From positions 62,001 to 126,000 of the forward strand of contig JAMLHE010000008.1 in assembly GCA_023957315.1 (NCBI GenBank): a stretch of DNA of 64,000 bases, in the 5' to 3' direction. Position 1 is the first letter of the stretch; every line of letters begins with the position of its first letter. Below, piece after piece: positions 54,125 through 63,568 of the stretch. The position numbers were made by a program, and so were the translations under genes. Below the pieces are notes generated by a model. That model worked only from the letters and a program-made list of their open reading frames with translations, was not told where the DNA came from and ran no database searches. This DNA is from Candidatus Kapaibacterium sp. GTDB lineage: Bacteria; Bacteroidota; Ignavibacteria; Kapaibacteriales; UBA2268.

Positions 54125-55525
54125 TTAAATTATATTTTTTAAATCTGAGATTACTGTTTCGAGTGTGATGCCTCGAGATGCTTTGACGAGCACAATATCA
54201 CCCGAATTCAAAGTATCTTTAAGTTTTTGGGCTATTTCACTTTTGCTAAAATGTTGAACATTAGGATACATTTGCGAAAGCTCCGAATATGCTTTTGCAA
54301 ATTCATCGCCTGTGAGATAGACCAAATCGGCAGATTCGGATGCAAGTTTGAGAATATCTTTATGCTCCTGTTCAGACCATTGTCCGAGCTCGCGCATGTC
54401 ACCAAGAACGGCTACCTTTTTGCCATCACCCGGAAATTTGGAAAGCGTTGACAAAGCAATAATCATAGATTCGGGGTTTGCGTTGTAGCAATCGTTTATA
54501 ATTTTAATATCAGAATGCGTTTCAATAGCCATTCTGCCATAACCATGATAAAGTGGAGCGGTGAATTTTTCTAATGCTGATTTTATCAACTCGAATTCTA
54601 CTCCGAAATGAATGCCGACAGCTGTTGCACCAATGGCGTTATAGGCAGAGCCAAGCCCGATAGTCTGCATGTTGACGCTGAATTTTTTGTCGTCATGGTC
54701 GAAATCAAGGATTGGTTTCATATCATTATCGAGTATGATTGATGCTCTAAGTTCGGCATTTTCATGAGTGCCGAATGTCATGAATTTTTGCAAAACATGC
54801 CCGTAAAGTTTCAATCGCGCATCATCATAATTCACAAAAGCAAATCCTTCCGAACGAACGTGAGCAAAAATATAGGTTTCTTCAAGCTCCACGCCATCTA
54901 AATCTAATAGGAATTCAAGATGTTCGCGCCCGATGTTCGTGATTAATGCGTGTGTTGGTCGGACAATTTCGCCCAAACGATAAATTTCGCCTGATTGATT
55001 GGTTCCAAGTTCGAGCACGGCAAGGTCATATGAATTGTTCAAACTCAATAACATAAGAGGAACGCCGAGCAAATTGTTGTAATTTTCATAAGTACGGAGC
55101 ACATTATATTTTGTAGCTAACACGTCGGCAATCATCTCTTTTGTGGTTGTTTTGCCGTTTGAGCCGGTAATAGCCACAATCGGAATATTGAATTTCATTC
55201 TATGAAATGATGCTAATTCTGCTAAAACTTCAATATTATCTTCGGAAACAATGATTGGTCTGTTGCCGATTTCGATTTGAAGTTCGGACAAGGATTTTTT
55301 TTCAACAAAACATACTTCAGCACCGGCTTCTAAAGCTTTGTCTATCAAGCTATGACTATCTATGTTTTCGCCTTTCAAAGCTACAAAAGCATTTCCTTGC
55401 TTGACTGAACGAGTATCTATAGAGACGCCCGTGAACAATTTGGATTCATTCAAATTATGAAATTCAGATTTGTCAAGAATAGCTCTAAGCTCTGTAGTTG
55501 TGAAAGATGCAGTATTTTCTATCAT
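54125..55525 (-). CDS. murF: UDP-N-acetylmuramoyl-tripeptide--D-alanyl-D-alanine ligase
   Basis: A 466-residue Mur ligase with the expected order: the N-terminal UDP-sugar domain (SIDTRSVKQGNAFVALKGE, in which the Asp-Thr-Arg pattern is typical), the ATP-binding AITGSNGKTTTKE, the central ELGTNQSGEI, and INDCYNANPESM in the C-terminal half. It completes the stem peptide with D-Ala-D-Ala. The frame is open for 71 further codons upstream, but the start at ATG 55525 is supported by GGAG 6 nt before it and by alignment with the family N-terminus. The extra codons would overlap the divergent gene. Confidence 0.95.
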   Translation of the reverse strand: MIENTASFTTTELRAILDKSEFHNLNESKLFTGVSIDTRSVKQGNAFVALKGENIDSHSLIDKALEAGAEVCFVEKKSLSELQIEIGNRPIIVSEDNIEVLAELASFHRMKFNIPIVAITGSNGKTTTKEMIADVLATKYNVLRTYENYNNLLGVPLMLLSLNNSYDLAVLELGTNQSGEIYRLGEIVRPTHALITNIGREHLEFLLDLDGVELEETYIFAHVRSEGFAFVNYDDARLKLYGHVLQKFMTFGTHENAELRASIILDNDMKPILDFDHDDKKFSVNMQTIGLGSAYNAIGATAVGIHFGVEFELIKSALEKFTAPLYHGYGRMAIETHSDIKIINDCYNANPESMIIALSTLSKFPGDGKKVAVLGDMRELGQWSEQEHKDILKLASESADLVYLTGDEFAKAYSELSQMYPNVQHFSKSEIAQKLKDTLNSGDIVLVKASRGITLETVISDLKNII

Positions 55526-55598
55526 AATATCTCCATAAATTTTTGGAGAATGACGATTGACAGAGTCATTAATTTGTGATTTCTTTGTATTTTTGGAG

Positions 55599-56165
55599 AT
55601 GATAAAATATACTGAAATTAGCAATCTTGAACGATTTTTCGTTGCCTTATTAGTTACAGGTTTTATGATTTGGTTCGGAGGCACAATAATCCGAACAGCT
55701 TTAGCATACGATTTATTCGATACAGGTACTATCAGCATCCGTCAAGACCTCAGGCAAGACCAAGGAACCGTAGGATACAACATATATTTGTTTGCTCAAG
55801 CATCTCTATATACCAATATTGCGTACGCTATCAGTTTTATTTCCATTATTTTCCTTACAATTCGATTCCGTAAAGTACTCAAGTATCAAGGCTGGCTCTT
55901 CATGTCAATAGTATTGTTCTTGCTGAATTTACCAATTGAGGCATATTATATATTCTTAGATTATCAACTTAGTATTGAGATATTTTTTAGGAATGAATTT
56001 GTTTACTATACCTCTCCAATATTCAGAAAACTGTTCTTAGTCAGATTCGAGAATATAGTTCTGTCAATTTTGAAGGGAATATCATTTATGTCGGCAATCA
56101 CGATTATAATTTTATGTGTATGGCAACCATTGCGTAAGGAATATCGTGAAGAACTTGGAAGCTGA
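55599..56165 (+). CDS. Predicted four-helix membrane protein of unknown function
   Basis: A 188-residue protein with four hydrophobic membrane segments, at about residues 12-36, 64-87, 97-117 and 155-174. The loop YTSPIFRKLFLVRFENIV precedes the last helix, and an acidic-basic tail ends the protein. It matches no family I know. The start is ATG 55599, which has GGAG directly adjacent; an upstream TTG is possible. It is transcribed divergently from murF and overlaps the next gene by 20 bp, so the two are probably coupled. Confidence 0.7.
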   Translation: MIKYTEISNLERFFVALLVTGFMIWFGGTIIRTALAYDLFDTGTISIRQDLRQDQGTVGYNIYLFAQASLYTNIAYAISFISIIFLTIRFRKVLKYQGWLFMSIVLFLLNLPIEAYYIFLDYQLSIEIFFRNEFVYYTSPIFRKLFLVRFENIVLSILKGISFMSAITIIILCVWQPLRKEYREELGS

Positions 56166-56412
56166 CGGAAAGTTGGATATGCTTATTGAGCAAGCCAAGA
56201 AATTGGGGTTTGCGGTAAGAAAAGAGAGTGGAACTTTTGAAAGTAGCTTTTGCAATCTAAACAACAAAAAAATCATTCTCATAAATAAAGATGATGATGA
56301 TGAAAGCATTATCAAATTATTTGTCGAAAATTTTTTAGAACTTGATTTGAATGATGTATATTTAATGCCGGCTGTGAGAGATTATATTGAAAATTACAAG
56401 AGTAAAGAATAA
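56146..56412 (+). CDS. Small conserved-looking soluble protein of unknown function
   Basis: An 88-residue protein starting at GTG 56146, chosen because AAGGA lies 5 nt upstream and the frame fits; a GTG 10 codons earlier is possible. It has KLGFAVRKESGTFESSFC, then NLNNKKIILINKDDDDE, and a helical end with LDLNDVYLMPAVRDYIEN. This pattern of a small alpha/beta protein resembles short hypothetical proteins I have seen in Chlorobiota, but I cannot assign a family. It overlaps the previous membrane protein gene by 20 bp and precedes the TauE/SafE gene by 2 bp. Confidence 0.7.
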   Translation: MKNLEADGKLDMLIEQAKKLGFAVRKESGTFESSFCNLNNKKIILINKDDDDESIIKLFVENFLELDLNDVYLMPAVRDYIENYKSKE

Positions 56413-56414
56413 TA

Positions 56415-57167
56415 TTGCCGATTGAGATAGACCTAATCCAAACTTTACTGCTTTTGATAGCAGGATTTGCATCCGGTTTCTTAAATGTAACAGCCGGTGG
56501 TGGTTCGGCATTGACATTGCCATTGTTGATTTTTCTTGGGCTTGATTCAGCTACTGCAAATGGCACAAACCGCGTAGCTATCGTCGTCCAGAGCTTGTCC
56601 GCAATTGCATCTTTCAAATCCGACAAATATTCGGAATTTGGCAAGAGCATGAAATTAGCTGCTATTACATTGCCCGGTGGTATTTTGGGAGCGGTGACGG
56701 CATTGCAAATGAACGACGAAGTGTTCAATAAGGTACTTGGTGTGATTATGCTCGTTATCATCATTTCGATGATTATTCCCACACCCAAGAAAGGCAAGGG
56801 GCAAGAAGTTCCGCCCAATTTCTGGACATTTTTGGCAATGTTCGGCGTCGGGCTTTACGGCGGATTCATACAAGTCGGTGTGGGATTTATGATGATGGCA
56901 ATCATGCAAAAAATGTTGAAGATGGAACTTACGCGAGTAAATATGCACAAAGTTTTTATAGCATTCGTATTCACAACTCCGGCAATGATTGTATTTATGA
57001 TTAGCGGACACGTTAATTATTTGCTTGGAATCGTCTTAGCAATAGGAAATGCAATTGGTGCATTAGTTGCTGCAAAAATTTCTGTAAGAAAAGGTGAGAA
57101 ATTTATCAAAATTTTCCTTATATTATCAATGATAATTATGGCAATCAAACTTTTTGATTTTATTTAA
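56415..57167 (+). CDS. TauE/SafE-family membrane transporter
   Basis: A 250-residue protein with seven or eight membrane helices. The family pattern is seen in the two half repeats: FASGFLNVTAGGGSALTLPL in the first and GGFIQVGVGFMMMAIM in the second. Members export sulfite, sulfoacetate or other small sulfur or organic anions. The substrate here is unknown. It starts with TTG at 56415, 2 bp after the previous stop, and its TAA shares one base with the ybbR start (TAATG). It is not the UreH-type protein found in the cbb3 cluster. Confidence 0.85.
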   Translation: MPIEIDLIQTLLLLIAGFASGFLNVTAGGGSALTLPLLIFLGLDSATANGTNRVAIVVQSLSAIASFKSDKYSEFGKSMKLAAITLPGGILGAVTALQMNDEVFNKVLGVIMLVIIISMIIPTPKKGKGQEVPPNFWTFLAMFGVGLYGGFIQVGVGFMMMAIMQKMLKMELTRVNMHKVFIAFVFTTPAMIVFMISGHVNYLLGIVLAIGNAIGALVAAKISVRKGEKFIKIFLILSMIIMAIKLFDFI

Positions 57168-58138
57168 TGAAAATTATCCTCAAAATATTGCGGATTTTTA
57201 CGAAAAGGGCATTCATCGGTGCTTTGTTATTTGCTATTGCATTATGGAGCTATACCAGTCTGAATACGAATTATTCTACTTATGTTGATATACCGCTTTC
57301 AGTAAAATTGCCTCCTACTCGCGCGATTGAAAAAGAACTGCCGGCTACCATTTCAGTTGAAAGTCGTGGGACAGGTTGGAATTTGTTCAACTTATTATAT
57401 CTTAATAACAGCAAAAGAGCAAACGTTGATTTGAGCGACACCAGAATTGAAGATAGCATATTTACAATTGGCAGGTCTGATTTTTTGAAAGGAATCGAGT
57501 CTTTTGAAACGGTAGAACTTGCCGATGTAATACCGAGTTCATTAACATTACGTACAGGCAGAATCGGCGAATATGTCGTGCCAATTGTTTCCATGGTAGA
57601 AATAACTCCAAAAGACGGGTTTTCATTAGTAGGCGATATAAGACTCAAGCCTGATAGCATCAGAATCATTGGTAATGATAAAATCACATCGCAGATAAAA
57701 TCTTGGAGCACAAAAGTTTTGAAAATTGAAGGAGCAAACAAACCTATAAGAGGAATAGTGGAATTATCCGATTCATTAGGTGATATCATTAACTTCAATA
57801 CTCGAGAAATCCAATTCTATGCTGACGTTCAATTAACTTTGGAAAGAACTTTTTATGATATTCCCATTATTGTCCGAGACGGTACAATGCCGAGAAACAG
57901 TTCGATTACTCCCAACAAAATTGACATCACAGTAAGAGGTGGATTAGAGCAAGTCAAAAATCTTAATGTCGAAAACTTATCTGTATATTTGGATTTCACG
58001 ACTATAGCCAAAGATAAATCGGGGATATTGATTCCAAATATTGAATTTCCGCCCGATATCGAAGTAATTCAGGTCAATCCGCCATATGTTTATCACATAA
58101 TCTTGTTAAGGCAATCCAAACTAAGCGGAATTAATTAA
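57167..58138 (+). CDS. YbbR-domain protein (CdaR-like)
   Basis: A 323-residue protein with one N-terminal membrane helix (AFIGALLFAIALWSYTSL, about 15-32) followed by YbbR-like beta repeats. Elements such as DIPLSVKLPP, VVPIVSMVEITPKDGFSLVG and FYDIPIIVRDG fit the repeat unit. In Bacillus, CdaR regulates the diadenylate cyclase CdaA, but no cdaA is next to this gene. Bacteroidota often have a YbbR protein downstream of such enzymes, so the partner may lie elsewhere. It overlaps the preceding gene by one base and the convergent gene by 8 bp. Confidence 0.78.
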   Translation: MKIILKILRIFTKRAFIGALLFAIALWSYTSLNTNYSTYVDIPLSVKLPPTRAIEKELPATISVESRGTGWNLFNLLYLNNSKRANVDLSDTRIEDSIFTIGRSDFLKGIESFETVELADVIPSSLTLRTGRIGEYVVPIVSMVEITPKDGFSLVGDIRLKPDSIRIIGNDKITSQIKSWSTKVLKIEGANKPIRGIVELSDSLGDIINFNTREIQFYADVQLTLERTFYDIPIIVRDGTMPRNSSITPNKIDITVRGGLEQVKNLNVENLSVYLDFTTIAKDKSGILIPNIEFPPDIEVIQVNPPYVYHIILLRQSKLSGIN

Positions 58139-58904
58139 GATTTTTAACAAAGTCAACATAAAATTGTCGCGTAAGACCATTTTGATGTTTCACGCTATTT
58201 GTCAAATCGCGAATTTTCATTCCCAAAGTAACACCATCAACAATTGAAAATCGAAGAGCAGCATTAACTCTACCACGATGGTTGAGCAGTTTTTCGTCTT
58301 CGTCAAGAGTTAAATCAAATTCTAAATTCAAAGCAACAAACTTTCCGATAGATTGCTCAAAACCAAAGAAAACATCAGGCGAACGCAGTGACTCCTTGGG
58401 TTCAAACGAATAATTCACTCCCGAATGAAAAGATAGTTCGCCCATATTCCATATAAAACTCTTACTAATTGCGAGGAAAAAACCCGGAGAATGGTCAACA
58501 AATCTATCTTGTGAATTAATGTAATTACCACCTCCCTGCGAACGGAAACCTATTGCGATTGCAGGGAGATTCACTCTCTCGTCAAGAAAGCGATATTTGG
58601 CGGTAATACCCGGCAAATTTTGCATTTCAGGTGTCGAATTGCCAATTATTCCATTTCCGCCATAGGCGACACCTACAAGGAACGATTGAAATGGTGCGTA
58701 AGAAGCCTCGAAATATAAGCCACCTGACGGCAAGAAATTGATTACTCCGGCTCCGTGACGAACAGGCAGCATCCCGGCTGTAGGTAAGTCAACAATCAAA
58801 TCAGTTTCGTATTTTGGGCTTGTGCCCGCTTTGCCCGGCGATGACGCTGAAACTGTATAAATCACAGCAAAAAACATAACAAAAGTTAGAATAAATTTTA
58901 TCAT
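58131..58904 (-). CDS. Predicted outer-membrane beta-barrel protein
   Basis: A 257-residue protein with a signal peptide (cleavage after SAS near residue 21). The rest has alternating hydrophobic strands with glycine-rich turns, for example GGLYFEASYAPFQSFLVGVA, RVNAALRFSIVDGVTLG and FFLAISKSFIWN, and ends in an aromatic residue region. This fits a small outer-membrane barrel or surface protein. A stretch, PTAGMLPVRHGAGVINFLPS, occurs in similar proteins of Chlorobiota, as far as I recall. No function can be given. Confidence 0.65.
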   Translation of the reverse strand: MIKFILTFVMFFAVIYTVSASSPGKAGTSPKYETDLIVDLPTAGMLPVRHGAGVINFLPSGGLYFEASYAPFQSFLVGVAYGGNGIIGNSTPEMQNLPGITAKYRFLDERVNLPAIAIGFRSQGGGNYINSQDRFVDHSPGFFLAISKSFIWNMGELSFHSGVNYSFEPKESLRSPDVFFGFEQSIGKFVALNLEFDLTLDEDEKLLNHRGRVNAALRFSIVDGVTLGMKIRDLTNSVKHQNGLTRQFYVDFVKNLN

Positions 58905-58923
58905 TTAAGAATCGTCTTATTAT
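58905..58923. repeat. 19-nt repeat, copy 2
   Basis: The same 19 bases as at 52912-52930 (TTAAGAATCGTCTTATTAT) lie just upstream of the start codon of the outer-membrane protein gene (minus) and 36 bp before the lipoprotein gene (plus). Confidence 0.6.
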
Positions 58924-58958
58924 TTTGTAACATTCAATTATTATGGAGCGACGCAACC

Positions 58959-59414
58959 ATGAAAAGTATAGTATATCTGACAATCGTAATAGCATTTTCG
59001 TTGGCAATGATGAATTGTTCCAGTTCTAAAAGCGCCGGCAACAGTTCTGCTGAACCACTGACATTATTACCTTCAGTAAAAGAACAAACTTCTGATTTTG
59101 TTACTTTTGCTGTAAAAGCAGTGCGGAATCGAATTGTAGATGGTGAATATTTACCAAGTTCGGAGGATATAAGAATCTATATCAGCGATTCAAATGGCAA
59201 ACAAGTTTGGAATTCAGATTATAATATGAATTTCACTATGGCTATCGGTGATGTGAGACCCAAAAAAGTCGGTGACACACACGAATATACCGCAGTCTGG
59301 AACAAAAAAGACAATGACGGAAAACGCATGCAACCGGGTGTTTACAATGCGAGAATGGTAATTCCTGCTCAACCAAACAACTATTCGGTCAATTTCGCTT
59401 TCAGTATGGATTAG
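58959..59414 (+). CDS. Lipoprotein with a BsuPI-like (immunoglobulin-type) domain
   Basis: A 151-residue lipoprotein (lipobox MMNC, Cys20, followed by Ser residues). The domain IRIYISDSNGKQVWNSDYN, with TAVWNKKDNDGKRMQPGVYN, resembles the BsuPI/FlgD-type Ig fold: a strand, a polar loop, then W-x-x-x-D-x-x-G-x-x-x-x-P-G-x-Y. Such domains bind proteins or act as inhibitors. It is 3 bp ahead of ribD, which suggests cotranscription. The role is unknown. Confidence 0.7.
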   Translation: MKSIVYLTIVIAFSLAMMNCSSSKSAGNSSAEPLTLLPSVKEQTSDFVTFAVKAVRNRIVDGEYLPSSEDIRIYISDSNGKQVWNSDYNMNFTMAIGDVRPKKVGDTHEYTAVWNKKDNDGKRMQPGVYNARMVIPAQPNNYSVNFAFSMD

Positions 59415-59416
59415 TC

Positions 59417-60511
59417 TTGCTTACTCACGAATTTTTTATGCGACAGGCTTTGGATTTAGCCAAGAACGGCACGGGATTGGTGAGTCCGAATCCTTTGGTC
59501 GGTGCACTTATCGTCAAAAAAAGTAAAATTATTGCCGAAGGTTGGCATCACTCTTATGGTATGCCTCATGCTGAGCGAGATGCAATAAGCAAATGCGATG
59601 GCATTGATTTGACTGATGCAATTTTGTACGTCAATTTAGAACCTTGTTCGCATCATGGCAAACAGCCACCTTGCACAGATGTCATCATTGAAAACAAATT
59701 CAAAACAGTCGTGATAGCTTCAAATGACCCAAATCCAAATGTATCAGGCGGTGGCAGTAGCATTTTGCGAAAAGCCGGAATCGAAGTCATTGAAGGAGTT
59801 ATGAAGAGTGAATCTGATTGGCTGAACCGCTTCTTTTTCAAACATATTACAAGTGGCTCACCGTACGTAATTCTAAAAGCAGGGCAAACAGCAGACGGAT
59901 TTACAGCACTCGAAAACGGACAATCAAAATGGATTACAAGCCTTGGGAGCAGAACCGAAGCACACAAATTGAGAGCCCAGGTTGATGCTGTAATGGTCGG
60001 CACCAATACTGCCGAGAAAGACAATCCCGAGCTTACTGTTCGCCACGTGGAAGGCAGAAATCCTTGGCGAATTGTACTTGACAAAAATTTAAAACTCGAA
60101 AAATCTTTAAAATTATTTCAAACAAATGATAATCACCGAACTATAATTTGTTGTTCACCGGAATTGTCCGGAACTGACAAAGCCACCGAACTTCGAGATA
60201 TGGGAAATGAAGTATTAGTATCAAATTTAGACGAAACCGGTAAATTGGATATTAAGAATGTTTTTGAGAAATTGGAACGGCAGTACAAAATCACATCCAT
60301 TTTGGTGGAAGGCGGTGCGACACTTCATTCAACGATTCTCGAAAAGGAAATTGCCGATGAATTGCAAATATTCATAGCACCGAAATTTTTCGGAAGCGGC
60401 ATAAGCTCCTTCGGACAAGTCAGAGTTCAAAGTGTAGATGAAGCTCCTACATTTAAATTAAAGTACCTTCAACAAATTGAAGATGACATACATGCCATTT
60501 TTGTCAAATAG
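59417..60511 (+). CDS. ribD: Bifunctional riboflavin biosynthesis deaminase/reductase RibD
   Basis: A 364-residue protein. The N-terminal deaminase has the zinc site HAERDA and EPCSHHGKQPPC (His, Cys, Cys), and the C-terminal reductase (about 150-364) has VGTNTAEKDNPELTVR and the ILVEGGATLHS motif. Both enzymes act in sequence on the pyrimidine intermediate of riboflavin. The start is TTG at 59417, which gives the family N-terminus MLTHEFFMRQALDLA; an ATG seven codons later would cut it short. The convergent lipoprotein gene ends 1 bp away. Confidence 0.94.
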   Translation: MLTHEFFMRQALDLAKNGTGLVSPNPLVGALIVKKSKIIAEGWHHSYGMPHAERDAISKCDGIDLTDAILYVNLEPCSHHGKQPPCTDVIIENKFKTVVIASNDPNPNVSGGGSSILRKAGIEVIEGVMKSESDWLNRFFFKHITSGSPYVILKAGQTADGFTALENGQSKWITSLGSRTEAHKLRAQVDAVMVGTNTAEKDNPELTVRHVEGRNPWRIVLDKNLKLEKSLKLFQTNDNHRTIICCSPELSGTDKATELRDMGNEVLVSNLDETGKLDIKNVFEKLERQYKITSILVEGGATLHSTILEKEIADELQIFIAPKFFGSGISSFGQVRVQSVDEAPTFKLKYLQQIEDDIHAIFVK

Positions 60512-60512
60512 T

Positions 60513-63500
60513 CTATTCGGATTGAATTAACTCCACTACAAATCCCGGATAATCTTCAATTCGGATATTACTTCGCCTTATAAACGAATCTTGCTTAGTT
60601 CGCGCTTCATCAGGCGAGAAACTACTTTCAGTCCTTACTATATACTTTTGCTCCCCTTCGGATTCGGATTGTTCAATCATCAATTTGGTGTCGGTGACTT
60701 CATTCAACATTACCATGATTAATTGGGCAACGTTGATATCGTTATACGAGCCAAAATAAATTATAAAACGCTCATTTTGTTTTGGAATTATTTTAGTATC
60801 TGAAGTTGTTTTTTCGCGTTTTGGATTTGATGAACTTACAATCATTTCATAATCCAAACAAGGCAGCGATTTGTTGCAACAAGGAGATTCGACCAATTTT
60901 CCGGCTTGATAATACAAATTATTGATACGCAAATCAATCCTGCGAATTGTATCGAGCATGTAAAGTGATGAGTCCACATTGCGGATATATTTTGGGATTT
61001 TGAAATCAGTCGGGTCGAAGTAATTCCCTTTGATTAAAAGAATAATTTTAGCATTTTCGATACTCGCTTGAGGGTCGAAAGTTCCAACATTGGATTGGCT
61101 CGAGCCAAGAGTACGATTGTCGGGCAATAATACTTTTCCTTGTGCAAAATAATCGTAAAATGCAGAGCCGAATTTTTTGGTATCAAGCAAACGTGTGATT
61201 AATTCATGATAGCCGTAATAGGCTCTGAGTTTGGATAATGTGTCATTGTTCATATTCAGTAAATCGCCTGATTGAATACTCACTTTTTTGAAACTAACAT
61301 CATAATGAGAAGCCGATTCGTTCAAAACACCTTCGTAATAATCAACATCATCACCGATGTACCAACCTCGTCTAACGGGGCGTTTATCGCTCCAAGCATC
61401 GAGGGAAATAATCAATTTCTCGTTACCGGATATACTGTCAACGATATTGAAAGCCGGAATTATTCTGCGATTGATAATTTCAGCCATCATATCCAAGTTT
61501 TTGTCAACAATTTTAGCAAATTTTTCATATTCGTAAATTCTGCTTTGGCGGCGTTCGGGAGAATTGGTGAAATATTGATTATTTCTATGTAATTCAACCC
61601 ATTTAGCTTCGGCAAATTCGCGTCTGCCCAATTTATTCATGTCGCGTCTGAAATTGCTCAAAGTGTTTACTTCCCAAAAACCTGTTTGGTAGTAGGGTAC
61701 GTTTTGTTCGTAACCGGTCATGAATTCTGTAAACTCGCAATAGCAAGGCGGCTTGACAAAATATTCGGGCAAAACATAGACTGTATCGTAAAAAACAAGA
61801 TTATCTCCACTGCGAGGTGACACACTCCATCCCCCATTTTTGGAAACTTCAGAATTCGCTCCTGCACCTGATAATCGAGCATTTGAGGCTTGTGAAACAG
61901 TTTTCGGAGTTTGTCGGCGGAGCTTATCATAACTTGAAACGATAGTGATTTCTTGGTCATATTCCATCATCTCATCGACTAATCGCGGATTAGTGATAAC
62001 AGTAGTTTGGGCATGTTGAACGTTCAATTTTCTGTCAAAAACCAATGTTTCGCTGTAGCTTGTGTCATACTGAAGCTTTTGCAATTTTTCAAAATCCGCT
62101 AAACCGGATTTCAAATTATTTACCACTCTTTTCTCTGTAGAAATTTCTCGCCCGATTACAACAATTGTATCATTTGGGATGAGATAGCCCGAGAGAACTT
62201 TGGCAGATTCGGATTCACAATCAAGCATGTTAAAATGCGACCCACCCTTGATGAAATATTGTTTCCCGCTTTTTATTTCAAATTCAGTTTGGCTCATATC
62301 TCGTGATTCGATTTCATTGCCATTATTATCAAACAAGCTGATAACAGGCATTCTTACAGGTTCGTCCGGATTTGCAAGATTGATTAGAGCCACATTCATT
62401 TTGACTGTTGGCGGTTCAGGTGCAGGGCAGTTCATGAATTCGGGCAATAGTAATCTATAAATGTCATAGGAGCCGGCATTTGCGATAATTGTACCGCCAA
62501 TTTTCACCTGTTTGTCCGACTTCGAATCATAACGATTTGAACTAAAGTAAATCAAATTTGGAGAGGATAAGCCGTGTGGCAAAGGAACTAAAGGAAATCT
62601 GTCATCGGAAAAAGAGTTAATTGTATTGATGTCAGACCTGCTTTCATTCGCTTTTTCCCCCAGTAATTGTGCATCATCAAGAACCTTAATTTCAAATTTG
62701 TTATAATCAATTGCCAATTTGGTGTAAAAAATATCAAAATCACCCGCTTGGGATTTCAATCTGTCGGAGGAAAAAAGCAGAAATGGATTGCAACACGAGC
62801 AATATATAAAAGGCGTGCCTTCGTTGTATTCAGTATTTATGTTTTGTGCTAAAGTTTTGACTTCAGACCAAGTACCATCGGCAAATCTAAAAGCGTAGAA
62901 TAAATCAGCATTTCCGCCGGGAAATTTTTTGCCGCTCAAACTAATTCGTTCGGCAAAGGGTGCGTTTCTGTCGGATGACCAGAGCAACAATGTAACGCAC
63001 GAACCATCCGATAAAGTGTCCGTGATTGCAGTCGGATGCGAATCCCAGAAAATTGAATTAATGGGCGAATCTAAAATTTTAAATTCAAACTTACCTTCGC
63101 GATTTTTATAAAATTCAAACAAATCTGCGCCACCAACATTTTTTGATTCGGGTGAAAATGGCAAATTCAAATTTTTTGCCAAATCGAATGAAATTGGATG
63201 TGCAAATGCGGCGAATCCTTTGTCAACACCTGTAAATACGATAGATTCAATATTTTTGGTCAAAAAATCAACAATTTCCTTGTTGAAATTTGAAACAGGA
63301 AACATTTGATTTATATATGCTGACGATGGCGATACAGATTGTTCGGAAAAATCATTGTTTGAATGTTCACGGTCGAAAGCCCCGCATATATCATATTCTT
63401 GGGATTTTTGAACAGGAGCCACTTCACTAAATTCTTTGTTTGCATTGGGTCTGCTATTGTTTAAATTGCCATCAGGGTATTTGTAGATTTTGTTCGAGCA

Positions 63501-63563
63501 TGATGCTAACAAAATTGTAAGAAAAATAGCGAGTGAAATATTTGCAAAGTTTACATTAGGCAT
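60513..63563 (-). CDS. Large lipoprotein with PD40/TolB-like repeats and a possible OmpA-like and SPOR-like end
   Basis: A 1016-residue lipoprotein (lipobox LLASC, Cys22). The first half has PD40-type propeller strands: NADLFYAFRFADGTWSEV, LLFSSDRLKSQAGDFDIFY and LIYFSSNRYD...GSYDIYR. A central segment with TVKMNVALINLAN could be a carboxypeptidase-regulatory-like strand set. Residues around 735-810 (ISLDAWSDKRPVRRGWYIG, then LSKLRAYYGYHELI) recall a degenerate OmpA domain, and the end (ERFIIYFGSYNDINVAQL) looks SPOR-like. The order PD40, CRD and OmpA is known from the T9SS protein PorE, so a related role is possible but inferred. It lies 5 bp after the next gene upstream. Confidence 0.6.
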   Translation of the reverse strand: MPNVNFANISLAIFLTILLASCSNKIYKYPDGNLNNSRPNANKEFSEVAPVQKSQEYDICGAFDREHSNNDFSEQSVSPSSAYINQMFPVSNFNKEIVDFLTKNIESIVFTGVDKGFAAFAHPISFDLAKNLNLPFSPESKNVGGADLFEFYKNREGKFEFKILDSPINSIFWDSHPTAITDTLSDGSCVTLLLWSSDRNAPFAERISLSGKKFPGGNADLFYAFRFADGTWSEVKTLAQNINTEYNEGTPFIYCSCCNPFLLFSSDRLKSQAGDFDIFYTKLAIDYNKFEIKVLDDAQLLGEKANESRSDINTINSFSDDRFPLVPLPHGLSSPNLIYFSSNRYDSKSDKQVKIGGTIIANAGSYDIYRLLLPEFMNCPAPEPPTVKMNVALINLANPDEPVRMPVISLFDNNGNEIESRDMSQTEFEIKSGKQYFIKGGSHFNMLDCESESAKVLSGYLIPNDTIVVIGREISTEKRVVNNLKSGLADFEKLQKLQYDTSYSETLVFDRKLNVQHAQTTVITNPRLVDEMMEYDQEITIVSSYDKLRRQTPKTVSQASNARLSGAGANSEVSKNGGWSVSPRSGDNLVFYDTVYVLPEYFVKPPCYCEFTEFMTGYEQNVPYYQTGFWEVNTLSNFRRDMNKLGRREFAEAKWVELHRNNQYFTNSPERRQSRIYEYEKFAKIVDKNLDMMAEIINRRIIPAFNIVDSISGNEKLIISLDAWSDKRPVRRGWYIGDDVDYYEGVLNESASHYDVSFKKVSIQSGDLLNMNNDTLSKLRAYYGYHELITRLLDTKKFGSAFYDYFAQGKVLLPDNRTLGSSQSNVGTFDPQASIENAKIILLIKGNYFDPTDFKIPKYIRNVDSSLYMLDTIRRIDLRINNLYYQAGKLVESPCCNKSLPCLDYEMIVSSSNPKREKTTSDTKIIPKQNERFIIYFGSYNDINVAQLIMVMLNEVTDTKLMIEQSESEGEQKYIVRTESSFSPDEARTKQDSFIRRSNIRIEDYPGFVVELIQSE

Positions 63564-63568
63564 ATGAA

